Of a stretch of DNA of 64,000 bases, positions 1 through 8,591 are shown one piece after another. Below the pieces are notes generated by a model, which saw only the letters and a list, made by a program, of their open reading frames with translations, ran no database searches and was not told where the DNA came from. The DNA lies in contig NZ_CP017279.1 in NCBI RefSeq assembly GCF_001750725.1, positions 1,550,001 to 1,614,000 of the forward strand. The letters are read 5' to 3'. This stretch comes from Enterobacter ludwigii (GTDB taxonomy: Bacteria > Pseudomonadota > Gammaproteobacteria > Enterobacterales > Enterobacteriaceae). Position 1 is the first letter of the stretch, and every line of letters starts with the position of its first letter. The position numbers were made by a program, and so were the translations under genes.

Positions 1-1034
1 GCCTGATTACGACGGCGGTGCCCATAGAAAGGCACATCTTCTTCGTGATCGCGATCTTCCACAAGCTTGCGCTTTTTGCGCTCACGGTATTTATGGGTAG
101 CTCTGGCCGACTTCGCTTTTTGTACTTTGTCTGCAGCTAGAGATTCTGGCGTTGGGGCAGGCAGACAAAGTTGCGGCACGGGAATATCCAAAATAACGAG
201 CGCAGGGGGGGCTTTGGCCAAGTTAGTTTCGGCTTTCCAAATGTCAACTACCTCAGCGAGTTTCATACCGTGATACTTATCCGCTTGCTTCGAATACCAG
301 TCGTGATATGCCTCTAGGTGTTCCTCTGGTACCCCGTTTCTGCGATATCCCACGGCAATATTGTTTTCCGCAATTGGCTTTTTCACCTTCGCAGACTTAA
401 TCACGGAGGTAGGTTCTATTGCGGCCATGACCTCCGGTTCGGGCTGAGCGACAGCCTCCGCGGTCAGATTTCCCCAGAGCTTAATAGCATCAATCAGCGG
501 CTTGCCTTTAGACTGTTTGGGATTCTGCTTGTACCAGTCATGAAATGCCTGTTCGTCACCAAGGGGGACTCCTTTACTACGAAGCATAGCGAAATGTACG
601 GCCATGCCCTCGGTCTTGTTTTTCTTCGTCTTTACGGGCACAGGCGTGGTTGCTGGAACGGTTGGAATATCATTTGAGAAACCAGAAACTTTAACCGTGG
701 TCTTGCCGTTGTAGACTTTCACGCTATTTCCTTCAACCAACACCTGATTACCCTTTCTAACCTGATCATTGATGTAGTTATCAATCTGAGAGTAGTTAAG
801 GCCAGTCTGGCGCATCAGGGCCGCACGGAAGCCACGCGTTAGCTCACTATCACGATTAGACGTACAAGGAACGTTACGCACACGCCAAGCATTTTGGTAG
901 CGACCAAACACCGAGTAACCGAACTGATCCTGAATATTGGTCCAGCCCTTTGCATTTGAGCTGCGGTAAAGCTTACCATCACACACAAAGGTAAAGGGAG
1001 ACACGATTAGGTGTCCACGGACTTCAATAGGCAT
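1..1034 (-). CDS. Unidentified protein with duplicated HDWY motif, 3' end beyond window
   Basis: An open frame of at least 344 codons starts at ATG 1034 and runs off the left edge without a stop, so the protein is incomplete at its C-terminus. It begins MPIEVRGHLIVSPFTF. I do not recognise the family. The middle holds two diverged copies of a segment of about 40 residues, each with GVP, then HDWY, then a conserved Trp (HDWYKQNPKQSKGKPL... and HDWYSKQADKYHGMKL...). The visible C-terminal end is very basic (KYRERKKRKL). That could mean nucleic-acid binding, but this is inference. It lies at the edge of an island next to a recombinase gene, so a mobile-element function is plausible. The start follows an AGAGAG-type purine stretch. 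Confidence 0.6.
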   Translation of the reverse strand, partial: MPIEVRGHLIVSPFTFVCDGKLYRSSNAKGWTNIQDQFGYSVFGRYQNAWRVRNVPCTSNRDSELTRGFRAALMRQTGLNYSQIDNYINDQVRKGNQVLVEGNSVKVYNGKTTVKVSGFSNDIPTVPATTPVPVKTKKNKTEGMAVHFAMLRSKGVPLGDEQAFHDWYKQNPKQSKGKPLIDAIKLWGNLTAEAVAQPEPEVMAAIEPTSVIKSAKVKKPIAENNIAVGYRRNGVPEEHLEAYHDWYSKQADKYHGMKLAEVVDIWKAETNLAKAPPALVILDIPVPQLCLPAPTPESLAADKVQKAKSARATHKYRERKKRKLVEDRDHEEDVPFYGHRRRNQ

Positions 1035-1242
1035 ATTGTCTCTCTTTTACATTATCAAACTGGGCTACTACTTGAGTGCTTTGGTTAGAAGTTTGGTGAC
1101 CAGCATGGGAATAATAGACCAAGGCTTTTACTGATAGTATCCAACCTATTTACCAAAATAATTTTGAGGCCGAGCAATTAAATTGTCCGAAAACGACAAC
1201 TTCCGCCTCTGGCACAGGACTGCTGTTGCAGCCCTGGCAACC

Positions 1243-1845
1243 TTAGACTTCAATCGATTCAGAGATCTCTAACGCATCATCGACTTCAATGCCCAGATAA
1301 CGGACTGTGCTTTCCAGTTTCTTATGGCCTAACAGAAGTTGGATCACCCTGAGATTCTTAGTTTTCTTGTAAATCAGGTAAGGTTTTGTTCTTCTCAAGG
1401 AATGTGTACTGTAAAGCGAATCTTCGAGACCAAGTTTTGCTACCCACCTATGAAAAATTCGGTTGTATTGCCGGGTTGATATGTGTTGGTTAGTACCGAC
1501 CCGAGATCGGAACAAATAGTCTTTACTGCGTAAATTGCCAAGCTTTATCAATGCAGAAACAGCTTCTCTTGTCCCTTTGGTTATCTCAAATTGGACAGGG
1601 CTGCCGGTTTTCTGTTGTAGAACCGTAGCTCTGCTTGAAACAGAGCTACCATATGCAACATCAGATACTTTGAGTTTGACTAGATCACAGCCTCGAAGCT
1701 TACTGTCCAAGGCCATGTTGAACAGAGCTAAATCGCGCGTTTTACCTTCCAGTTCAAGTCGGATTCGGATACCCCAGATATGAGATATCTGAAGTGGTCT
1801 TTTTTGGCCTATGATACGGTCTTTGTTCCACGGTGACGTGTTCAT
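1243..1845 (-). CDS. Small tyrosine recombinase (catalytic domain only)
   Basis: A 200-residue tyrosine recombinase/integrase made almost wholly of the catalytic domain, similar in size to FimB/FimE-type recombinases and lacking an N-terminal arm-binding domain. All expected catalytic residues are visible, counted from the TTG two codons upstream: Arg53 (KLRGCDL), Lys81 (QQKTG), His150 and Arg153 (HSLRRTK), His176 (LLGHKK) and Tyr185 (TVRYL). I chose ATG 1845 because AGGAG lies 8 bases upstream; the in-frame TTG at 1851 would be too close. It probably cuts and rejoins DNA within the island or moves it, but the site it acts on is not evident. Its neighbours are an unidentified gene downstream and a degenerate integrase piece on the opposite strand. 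Confidence 0.85.
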   Translation of the reverse strand: MNTSPWNKDRIIGQKRPLQISHIWGIRIRLELEGKTRDLALFNMALDSKLRGCDLVKLKVSDVAYGSSVSSRATVLQQKTGSPVQFEITKGTREAVSALIKLGNLRSKDYLFRSRVGTNQHISTRQYNRIFHRWVAKLGLEDSLYSTHSLRRTKPYLIYKKTKNLRVIQLLLGHKKLESTVRYLGIEVDDALEISESIEV

Positions 1846-1961
1846 ACTCAAATCTCCTGCAATGTGGGAGATTTGAATATGGTTGTCCTTATGAGCGAGG
1901 CGCGGAAGCTCACTTTAGGGTAATCTAATTCACATGTCAGAGGATTTATAAAAAGAGAATA

Positions 1962-2207
1962 GTGCAGATTTTAGGGATACTTACACTTGCTATGGAATAC
2001 TTTTTGGGACCCCATCAGTTTAGGGATCTGAATCGCCACAGCTTTGGTAGGCACCTGCTTTATGGTCACGTGCACCCGAAGATCCTGCGGGTACACATGG
2101 GTCACGAAAAGTACGAGTCTACAGAAGTTAATTTACGGTTTTTTGCGCTCGATGTGGCTGCCAGCTACCAAGTCCAGTTTACACTGGATACAACTAACGC
2201 GCTGTAG
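1962..2207 (+). pseudogene. Degenerate C-terminal fragment of a second integrase
   Basis: About 80 residues resemble the C-terminal end of a plasmid-type tyrosine integrase: an H-x-F-x-R-like stretch (HSFGRHLLYG), then MGHEKYESTEV, then a tail (FALDVAASYQVQFTL) typical of that family. The position where the catalytic tyrosine normally stands (STEVY) is Asn (STEVN), and the N-terminal two thirds are missing. It is therefore almost certainly inactive. It lies between the intact small recombinase and the HEPN-like gene and records an earlier mobile element. Confidence 0.6.
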
Positions 2208-2240
2208 CAACTGCGTGGTGGAAGCTGATTAAAGGAGATA

Positions 2241-3344
2241 ATGATGTTCGATGTTGACGATACTGCACCCGATACTCCCGACCCCCGTGAACTCAGTCAG
2301 GATGTGCAGGCGCTGATCAACAATGGTCTGGATTTTCTGGATAAAGCCCGTGAAGAGTTGGAGGCCTCGAAGCCGAAGTTCTCCGTCGTCAGTTTCTGGA
2401 CTGCGGTCGAGATTTTACTGAAAGTTCCGCTGGCGCACGAACACTGGTCGTTGGTCTGCAGCCCGAAAAAGCCAATAAAAAAGCAGGCTTACCTAGCCGG
2501 TGATTTTCAGTCGGTGACCTACGAAGAAACCCGTGAAAGGCTTAAGGACGTACTTGAAAGACCCCTAGACAGAGAAACGGACAGTGCTTTTGATAAGGTC
2601 AGAAAGCACCGCAACCGCGTAGTTCATTTCTACCACCCCACTTTCACCGAGGCTGAACAACGTCAAATACTCAAAGAACAAGCTGACGCCTGGTTTGCCC
2701 TGAACCGGTTATTAAGGGATGAATGGAAAGTTATCTTCGGTGTCAAACATAATTGGAAGCTGGCTTTCGGTGAAACTCGTCTGATTAGGGGAAACAAATT
2801 TTATGCCGAGGTGCGGTTTAAACAGGTTAAGCCTGAACTCGAGCAGCTCTCTGAAAAGAATATTCAAATCGGTAACTGCAATGAGTGCCATCAGCATGCG
2901 ACGGTAACATGGACTGAAACGACCGGTAATGAAAACCGTAAGCTTGAAGTTACGCGGTGTAAGGTTTGCACCAGTGCTGTAAGGCAAATTACCCTAGTTT
3001 GTCCAGACTGCGAAATACCTCAATTGCTACCTGAGGGAGATAGTGATTTTGAATGCGAACACTGCGACTACACTTCGGATAGGTATAAACTGCTGGATGA
3101 GGAGTTGTTCCACAGTGTGGATGAACAGCTACTCTCCGTATTTCCTGCTGGATGTACCAATTGCATGACTCCTGAAAGCGTATGTAAATTTGGAGACGGC
3201 TATCTTTGCACTCAGTGTTTCATCTATTACACCGAGCTTCATGTATGTGGTTGTTGCGGTCACCTGAGCGATAGCGTTCCTGAACTGAGCCATATCCGAG
3301 GATGTGAATTTTGTGATGGTGACCAACGTTATTTTGATGACTGA
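2241..3344 (+). CDS. HEPN-like protein with C-terminal zinc-ribbon array
   Basis: A protein of 367 residues. The N-terminal half is helical and contains RKHRNRVVHFYH; R124-x4-H129 fits the R-x4-6-H motif of HEPN ribonuclease domains. The C-terminal half (about 213-367) carries eight CxxC pairs, including CNEC, CKVC, CPDC, CEHC, CTNC, CTQC and CEFC, as expected for several zinc ribbons. HEPN domains often act as RNases in toxin-antitoxin and anti-phage systems; that role here is inference from motif and island context. AAAGGAG precedes two adjacent ATG codons (2241 and 2244), and either could be used. No obvious antitoxin is adjacent. It could also be a non-catalytic nucleic-acid-binding protein. 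Confidence 0.6.
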   Translation: MMFDVDDTAPDTPDPRELSQDVQALINNGLDFLDKAREELEASKPKFSVVSFWTAVEILLKVPLAHEHWSLVCSPKKPIKKQAYLAGDFQSVTYEETRERLKDVLERPLDRETDSAFDKVRKHRNRVVHFYHPTFTEAEQRQILKEQADAWFALNRLLRDEWKVIFGVKHNWKLAFGETRLIRGNKFYAEVRFKQVKPELEQLSEKNIQIGNCNECHQHATVTWTETTGNENRKLEVTRCKVCTSAVRQITLVCPDCEIPQLLPEGDSDFECEHCDYTSDRYKLLDEELFHSVDEQLLSVFPAGCTNCMTPESVCKFGDGYLCTQCFIYYTELHVCGCCGHLSDSVPELSHIRGCEFCDGDQRYFDD

Positions 3345-3386
3345 ATTACCATACATAATCTAGGCTCTTCAGGGATGGGTTGGACA

Positions 3387-3410
3387 GTCCGCTCCTGGCA
3401 CAGAGCGGAC
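3387..3410. repeat. Hairpin repeat, copy 1 (GTCCGCTC...GAGCGGAC)
   Basis: Perfect 8-bp inverted arms GTCCGCTC and GAGCGGAC surround the loop CTGGCACA. Almost the same 24-base sequence recurs at 5369-5392, and its left half at 11118-11133. It lies just after the HEPN-like gene. Confidence 0.75.
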
Positions 3411-3428
3411 GATATCACTGAGCTGAAG

Positions 3429-3452
3429 GTCCGCTGAGAGCGAAGAGCGGAC
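3429..3452. repeat. Variant hairpin repeat next to copy 1
   Basis: Inverted arms GTCCGCT and AGCGGAC with a different 10-base loop, 18 bases after copy 1. The arms match the 3387 repeat, so the two form a small cluster in the 245-base gap between the HEPN-like and AbiTii genes. Confidence 0.6.
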
Positions 3453-3589
3453 ATAACATCCTCGGGATAGTGTGGGAATGGTGTTGTCCGGTTAACCGTT
3501 TCAGGCTGATGTTTTACTAGGCATAGTACTTTATGTCGATTGCTTATACATTTAAACTGGCAAAATAGGTTTTAATACGGAGATGGTCA

Positions 3590-4510
3590 ATGTCCCTGCT
3601 ACATCAGATTCAAGAGTCTGTGGTTCAAGATGGATCAAGCTTGGGTCCAATACTGCTCAAACTCCGACTCTTGGCAGCAAGATTAGGAAGTAACGATTTA
3701 GAAGAATGGGTCAAACATGAATCGGAAGGCTATCCTCAGGATGCTGTGCTTCCCGATTACAGAATAGTAGGAGTAACTTATAAAGGCACGTTTTCTGGCC
3801 CTTTTGGCTCTGGTATAAAAAATGCGCCTATCCCACCAATATTAATAAAAACGTTTGCAAATGATAGCTGGAATAACTACTCCGTCAGAGAGAGCATTGC
3901 TGCTGTTGACGAACTTGTTAAAGTTAGCGCAAAAGGTGGTTCTTTGGGGATTAATGCGTCAAATTTAATCCTTCTTCTACAAGGGAAGATATATGAAGAT
4001 TATGCTTGTAATGATATCTCTGGAAATATTTCAGTAGTGTCACTATCAGAAATTTCACAAGCCGTTCGCAATAGAGTTCTTGAATTAACAATTGAATTTG
4101 AAAAATCAATTCCCGCAGCAGCACACATCACTTTTGGTACTCAAGGTATGGATAAAGATAATGCATCAAAAGCACAGCAAATAACACAACAAATAATTTA
4201 TGGTAACGTTGGCAATGCCATCTCTAGTGGCAGCGAATCAACTATTAATGTAAGCATACAATCACACAATAAAGAATCGGTAGCAAACTATCTGAAAGAT
4301 TCAGGTATTTCTGAAGAAGATGCGCGTGATTTCTCACTGATTGTAGCGTCTGAAACACCATCAAGTTCTGAAGAACCTTTTGGGGAAGGTGCAAAAAATT
4401 GGATTGCATCAAATATAAGAAAAGCTGCCGATGGGACTTGGAAAGTCGGGATGGCAGTTGCAACCAAAGTTCTGACGGAGGCTGCACTGAAATACTATGG
4501 TTTGCAGTAA
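3590..4510 (+). CDS. AbiTii-domain protein (abortive-infection-like)
   Basis: A protein of 306 residues. The first ~190 residues match the AbiTii domain pattern: an N-terminal helix (SLLHQIQESVV), then KLRLLAARLGSNDLEEWVKHESEGYP, then a long helical region. AbiTii is named after a lactococcal abortive-infection protein, and its biochemical activity is not known to me. The C-terminal ~100 residues (QQIIYGNVGNAISSGSESTINVS, written here in part) look like a linker followed by helices, ending in KYYGLQ. GGAG lies 7 bases upstream of the ATG. The DNA is AT-richer than the core genes, which supports acquisition. A phage-defence role is likely but inferred from family and island setting. Confidence 0.7.
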   Translation: MSLLHQIQESVVQDGSSLGPILLKLRLLAARLGSNDLEEWVKHESEGYPQDAVLPDYRIVGVTYKGTFSGPFGSGIKNAPIPPILIKTFANDSWNNYSVRESIAAVDELVKVSAKGGSLGINASNLILLLQGKIYEDYACNDISGNISVVSLSEISQAVRNRVLELTIEFEKSIPAAAHITFGTQGMDKDNASKAQQITQQIIYGNVGNAISSGSESTINVSIQSHNKESVANYLKDSGISEEDARDFSLIVASETPSSSEEPFGEGAKNWIASNIRKAADGTWKVGMAVATKVLTEAALKYYGLQ

Positions 4511-4611
4511 GTCATGGGCCGCATTTTGCGGCCATATTTATATGTATAGTAAAGCTAAATGTTCATTCCAAAGTAGTTAGTGCCCCATTATGAAGATTTA
4601 GCCGTGTAATT

Positions 4612-5088
4612 TTATCTTACTCGGTAAGCATGTTCCAACACCAATCTAGCTAAATCAGTTTGTTGATTTGATAAATCGACTTCATACGTAAAACATAATA
4701 AAGATAATACTCTTGCAAATTTAACTCGTACTTTTTGCAAAGATTTATAAAAAAGTACTTCATCTGTCGAATTTTGATGCTTATATAATAACATTAAATT
4801 TTGACTTAGAGTGTGGATTAAATCTAATATTAAATGTTGCGCTTGCTTGGATTTTATGTCCAATCTTAGTTGCTCTGTTTTATCTTTGATTGATTCTAAA
4901 CTTTTGATTACTGCTTGGGAAACCTCTGAATCGAATGGTGCAGTTAAAACCTTTTTACCTTCAAGATAACTGAAATATTTCTCAAACAGTTTCTTATCCG
5001 GATCAGATATAAATGGAATCAACTCTTTAGCTGTGATGCCCGAGATGGATGCGACACTTGCTAAACCACCAATTATTTCTAAAAACAA
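4612..5088 (-). CDS. Small unidentified protein with TTG start
   Basis: A protein of 158 residues of unknown family. The N-terminus (LEIIGGLASVASISGI) is hydrophobic enough to be a membrane anchor or buried helix; the rest is charged and helical. The start is TTG at 5088, decided by a strong AGGAGG six bases upstream and no better ATG nearby. The DNA is clearly AT-rich. It converges with the AbiTii-domain gene, about 100 bases apart, and both lie between copies of the GTCCGCTC repeat. A joint role with AbiTii is possible but unsupported. Confidence 0.55.
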   Translation of the reverse strand: MFLEIIGGLASVASISGITAKELIPFISDPDKKLFEKYFSYLEGKKVLTAPFDSEVSQAVIKSLESIKDKTEQLRLDIKSKQAQHLILDLIHTLSQNLMLLYKHQNSTDEVLFYKSLQKVRVKFARVLSLLCFTYEVDLSNQQTDLARLVLEHAYRVR

Positions 5089-5677
5089 TTTCGGCCTCCT
5101 AGTGATAATTTAGATAATTAGACTATTTTTTAACTACTAAGTCTCGAAAAGTAGAAGTGTCCATTTGAGTTAGGATGTTATAGATAATACTACGATCGTT
5201 TGGAATGCACTACTACCAGATTTGCCACATTACGTAAATTTAGCTATCTAGATAAAACGGCTATAATCACTCAGTAATAATTTCAATACTAAACATCCCT
5301 ATGTTGCCCGACCAGATTGTGTTTATCACAATTCTTGGTATTAGGCTTTATTCCATTCATGAGTAAACGTCCGCTCCTGGCACAAAGCGGACTCCCGCGC
5401 TCAAGGCTCTGGCAACTAAGATATAGCTCCTACAAGCTTTGCCCTTCCCTTCCCAACAACCAAATCGCTTGCCTGGAAGCAGTGTTAGGGGATAACACGA
5501 TGCGCTCTGGAACGCGATGATTCTGAAGCGCGCTACGACCTCACCATCTCCTTCCATGTACCGGAGACCAGTGTCGATCTGCTGATTCCAGTACAGAGTA
5601 AAGTGGATACGCTCATCGCCAGTCAGGTCGAAATGATGTCCTGAAAAAAGTGTTAGACGCAACGCAATTTCGCCCTG
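5089..5677. other. Gene-poor junction with a 3' gene remnant
   Basis: No intact gene is seen. The left part is AT-rich and probably carries the promoter of the TTG-start gene. A hairpin repeat lies at 5369-5392. To its right, 5507-5644 on the plus strand reads as an open 45-codon tail (LERDDSEARYDLTISFHVP..., ending ASQVEMMS) in normal enterobacterial codons without a start. It looks like the 3' end of a lost gene that I cannot name. The GTPase operon ends against it from the other side. Confidence 0.5.
5369..5392. repeat. Hairpin repeat, copy 2
   Basis: Same 24-base repeat as at 3387 with one base changed (A for G in the right arm), giving arms GTCCGCT and AGCGGAC. It separates the AbiTii module from the GTPase operon. 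Confidence 0.75.
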
Positions 5678-6655
5678 TCAGGGAGTTAAATTTTTCCAGA
5701 TGTCATAGCCGATATAAGCTAGCGTTGAGGTAGCAAACAGGGCAAAAAAGATGACAACGTAGCGGAATCTACCCTGACTTGCGGCACTTTGCGCCTCCAG
5801 ATAGCTCTTTTGCTGGCTCACTGCCTCGGTCAACGCCTGCTGGCTGGTTTGCAGAGACTCAATTGCCTGGGTTAGTGGGGTCAAATGCTGCACCAGTGCT
5901 GCCGGGACGTCGGAAGACAACGTTTCAAGGCTGCTTAACACTTGCCTCCGATCGCTTTCCTGCCGTTCCGCGAGCATGGTTCGCGTCGTTTGCACTCCTT
6001 GGCTCACGCCCTTGAGCTGCTGGTCAAGTTCGCTTATCGACTGCTTTATTTGCTGTTGGGCCTGCATGATACTTTCCAGCCGTTCAGCCAACCGCTGGTC
6101 ACGCTCTCGTGTCGACTGTTGCTCGCTGGCATTCGCAGCGCAGGTTTCCTCCAGGAAGCGGTTAGCATTCAGCAGTTGCTGCAATAAGGCCTCAGCACTG
6201 TCGATACCCGTTTGCTGATACTGCTGTATTGCTGCCTGGACACTCTCATTTTGCTGGCCAAGAACATCCGACAGTTTTTCAAAGACCTCACCGGTCGCGG
6301 CTTTCAGCTGGCTATCATAGTGTGCCGATTGTTGGCTAAGCGCGGCACTAATATTCTGTTTTTTTTCTTCAACCTGCGTCGAAATAAAATCTCTCAGCTT
6401 ACTTATCGCCCCAGGGACATCGTCGTCTTGCAGCTCACGTAACGATTTTTTCAGTGGATTAATGATTTCTTCGGTGTTTGCACCTACCGCATTAATGGCA
6501 TCATTGATTTCTTCAACCTTATCTTTGGTGTCCAGAACCTCTGTGTTGAGTTTTTTTAACGAACTCTCAAGGGGGTTGAGCGGCTCCTTGAGTATTTTTA
6601 CCATTAACTCGGCGAGCGATTTTTCTTTATTTTTTATTTCACTGGTCACGTTCAT
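5678..6655 (-). CDS. Coiled-coil protein with C-terminal membrane anchor (GTPase operon gene 3)
   Basis: A protein of 325 residues. Almost the whole length is predicted coiled coil, rich in Gln, Glu, Ser and Leu, and resembling the helical rods of chemoreceptors without their conserved hairpin tip. A single hydrophobic segment near the C-terminus (YVVIFFALFATSTLAYIGY, about 296-317) is followed by DIWKNLTP, so it is probably tail-anchored with the rod in the cytoplasm. It is the last gene of a three-gene operon and starts 3 bases after the stop of the second GTPase. It could tether the GTPases to the inner membrane or act as their scaffold. No known family is recognised. Confidence 0.65.
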   Translation of the reverse strand: MNVTSEIKNKEKSLAELMVKILKEPLNPLESSLKKLNTEVLDTKDKVEEINDAINAVGANTEEIINPLKKSLRELQDDDVPGAISKLRDFISTQVEEKKQNISAALSQQSAHYDSQLKAATGEVFEKLSDVLGQQNESVQAAIQQYQQTGIDSAEALLQQLLNANRFLEETCAANASEQQSTRERDQRLAERLESIMQAQQQIKQSISELDQQLKGVSQGVQTTRTMLAERQESDRRQVLSSLETLSSDVPAALVQHLTPLTQAIESLQTSQQALTEAVSQQKSYLEAQSAASQGRFRYVVIFFALFATSTLAYIGYDIWKNLTP

Positions 6656-6658
6656 GCC

Positions 6659-8590
6659 TTATCCAGAATACTTTTCAGTTAAATTCATTAAATCTTCCCG
6701 CTGATTTTTCAACGCAACGCAGGAGAAAACTTGTAATAACGCATCACAATCATCACGTTCCTGAAAGACTGAATCCAGACGCGTACTTAATGTTTTGAGA
6801 TACTCTTCATCAAGAAAGTGAACAAACTGCTCGCAGCGGACAAGATCCTCTTGTGATTCAACAGCAATTCTCTTTAACTCGTCTTCGCACGATACGGCCT
6901 GTTGCTTAAGTGATATCTGTTTCTGAAGGGATTTATTCTGCTCTACCCGCAACTCCTCGAGAATTACCCCATCTTTGGTGAGTTCGCTTTTGTATTGATT
7001 ATGGACGTTCTCTGCGGCAGCCATCCATTGTGAGGTCCACAACTGAATGACTTCCACTTTGGCATTATCAGCGGCATGGATGACACTGTTTTTATCCGAT
7101 AAATAATTCGCAGAACTAAGATAGGTGTCGATCCAGTAGTCATTGAGCCTATAGCGAATAGCACTGAAGTTTTCATCAAGAATATCCTGAACCGCCTGTC
7201 TCGTAGGTTCAACTTTGTTACGGGCCACTTTTTGCCAGTAGACCGTCTTATTTTTCACATCCAGCTGGATATTTTTAATTTTAGAGCAATAGTCGGCGAT
7301 TATGCTATGTAAAGTGGTACATTTTTCACTGCTGTAACTTCCCTTCAATTTAAAGTTTGCGGCCTCTTCCGCAGCTTTATCGATAAGCCGTCGGCTGACA
7401 GGTAAACCGTTATCTTTTAATAACCTCTCCGTTTCTTTTAATTTCTGTTGCGTCTGAGTAATAGCGTTTTTCCAAACCGTCAGTTTATCTTTTGTCTCTT
7501 GTTGCTGTTTTTTTAGCCCCAGCAGTTCTCTTTCGATTGCCGCCGTTTTTTCCTCCTGGATATATTTAACGCTGAGGTGGGTATCCAGGGTACTTCGCAG
7601 CCGTCCGAGTGGGCTTGTCGATGTTGCAATTTGTTCCAACAGTTCGCTACGCAAGTGGCTGACCATGGGGGCAACCCGGGCGTAAAGGGCGGTATCGTTT
7701 TCGGCCATACTCAGCCAACTGCTGCCAAACTCGAGCGGAAAGTAGAGGTTCCGATCTTTCGCCGCGTCGCTCAGGTTGCTAAAGCGTTCAATCTGTTCAA
7801 TAAGGCGCTGACGTAACTGCGCGATATCGATAGCCGGATCGTTGCGAATCAGCGTCTTCACCGACTGCGCTGAGTAAGAATAGGTCGTCACTATACGAAA
7901 CCGATGCGGCATCGCCTGCCAGTCCTCAATACCCGGCAGGGTGATAACCTGTGGCAGCAGGAAGCTCAAATCGTCGCCACGACCAATCAGCAGGACCAAA
8001 TCAGCGAAGGGAAGATAGGTCTTCGCCATGTGATTTACATGCTTTTGCTCTTCCATATTGGCGGGATTATCACCAGGCAGATCCAGAATACGCACGCCAG
8101 GCGCTCCCGAAGTTTTTATCCTGAAAAAACGCCTTGGAATATGCACAATACAGGGAGAATCAACAACCAGTTCACCCCGTTCCATCTGCTTTCTGAGCTG
8201 CGCTAAGGTCTCTGTCATATCGTCGTCAGAGGCAAACCAGTGCGTTTTCGATTGCACAAACAATCCCCAGCGCTGGTCCGTTGAACGACGATATTCCATG
8301 GCGGTGGCGGTGGATGATTTTCCGGCTTCCCGCCCGCCGCGTAGCACGTGCGATAGCGTTGCCATCTGCTGCAGATCGATATCCATCAGGTCGAGCAGTA
8401 AGGTGGTTTTGCCGACCTGCGTCTTACCAAATATGACCACGTACGGTTCGGCATCGCTTTCCTTAAGTTGTATCCTTTCCTGAACGTCATGACTTAATGT
8501 CTTAATCAGCCGATCGTAGGCGCGAAAAGCCCACTCCGACTGCCGTGACTCTAACCGCTGCCAATAATCAATAACTTTCCCGGACGTCAT
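6659..8590 (-). CDS. P-loop GTPase with long coiled coil, dynamin-like (GTPase operon gene 2)
   Basis: About 643 residues. A P-loop near residue 55-65 (GKTQVGKTT), a later switch II-like DLPGDN and a preceding REAGKSST switch I region point to a TRAFAC/dynamin-type GTPase. From about residue 345 the protein is largely coiled coil (EEKTAAIERELLGLKKQQQE...), like the stalk of a dynamin-like protein. ATG 8590 is chosen because GGTGAG lies just upstream and it falls one base after the preceding stop; in-frame GTGs at 8602 and 8599 have no ribosome site. I could not see a clear TKxD base-recognition motif. It is co-transcribed with a second, different GTPase. Membrane remodelling is inferred from architecture only. 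Confidence 0.65.
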   Translation of the reverse strand: MTSGKVIDYWQRLESRQSEWAFRAYDRLIKTLSHDVQERIQLKESDAEPYVVIFGKTQVGKTTLLLDLMDIDLQQMATLSHVLRGGREAGKSSTATAMEYRRSTDQRWGLFVQSKTHWFASDDDMTETLAQLRKQMERGELVVDSPCIVHIPRRFFRIKTSGAPGVRILDLPGDNPANMEEQKHVNHMAKTYLPFADLVLLIGRGDDLSFLLPQVITLPGIEDWQAMPHRFRIVTTYSYSAQSVKTLIRNDPAIDIAQLRQRLIEQIERFSNLSDAAKDRNLYFPLEFGSSWLSMAENDTALYARVAPMVSHLRSELLEQIATSTSPLGRLRSTLDTHLSVKYIQEEKTAAIERELLGLKKQQQETKDKLTVWKNAITQTQQKLKETERLLKDNGLPVSRRLIDKAAEEAANFKLKGSYSSEKCTTLHSIIADYCSKIKNIQLDVKNKTVYWQKVARNKVEPTRQAVQDILDENFSAIRYRLNDYWIDTYLSSANYLSDKNSVIHAADNAKVEVIQLWTSQWMAAAENVHNQYKSELTKDGVILEELRVEQNKSLQKQISLKQQAVSCEDELKRIAVESQEDLVRCEQFVHFLDEEYLKTLSTRLDSVFQERDDCDALLQVFSCVALKNQREDLMNLTEKYSG

Positions 8591-8591
8591 C

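Noticed and set aside
67..677. Plus-strand open frames of 68 and 119 codons
   Set aside because: They lie antisense inside the long uninterrupted minus-strand frame 1-1034, which has normal codon use and a repeat structure.
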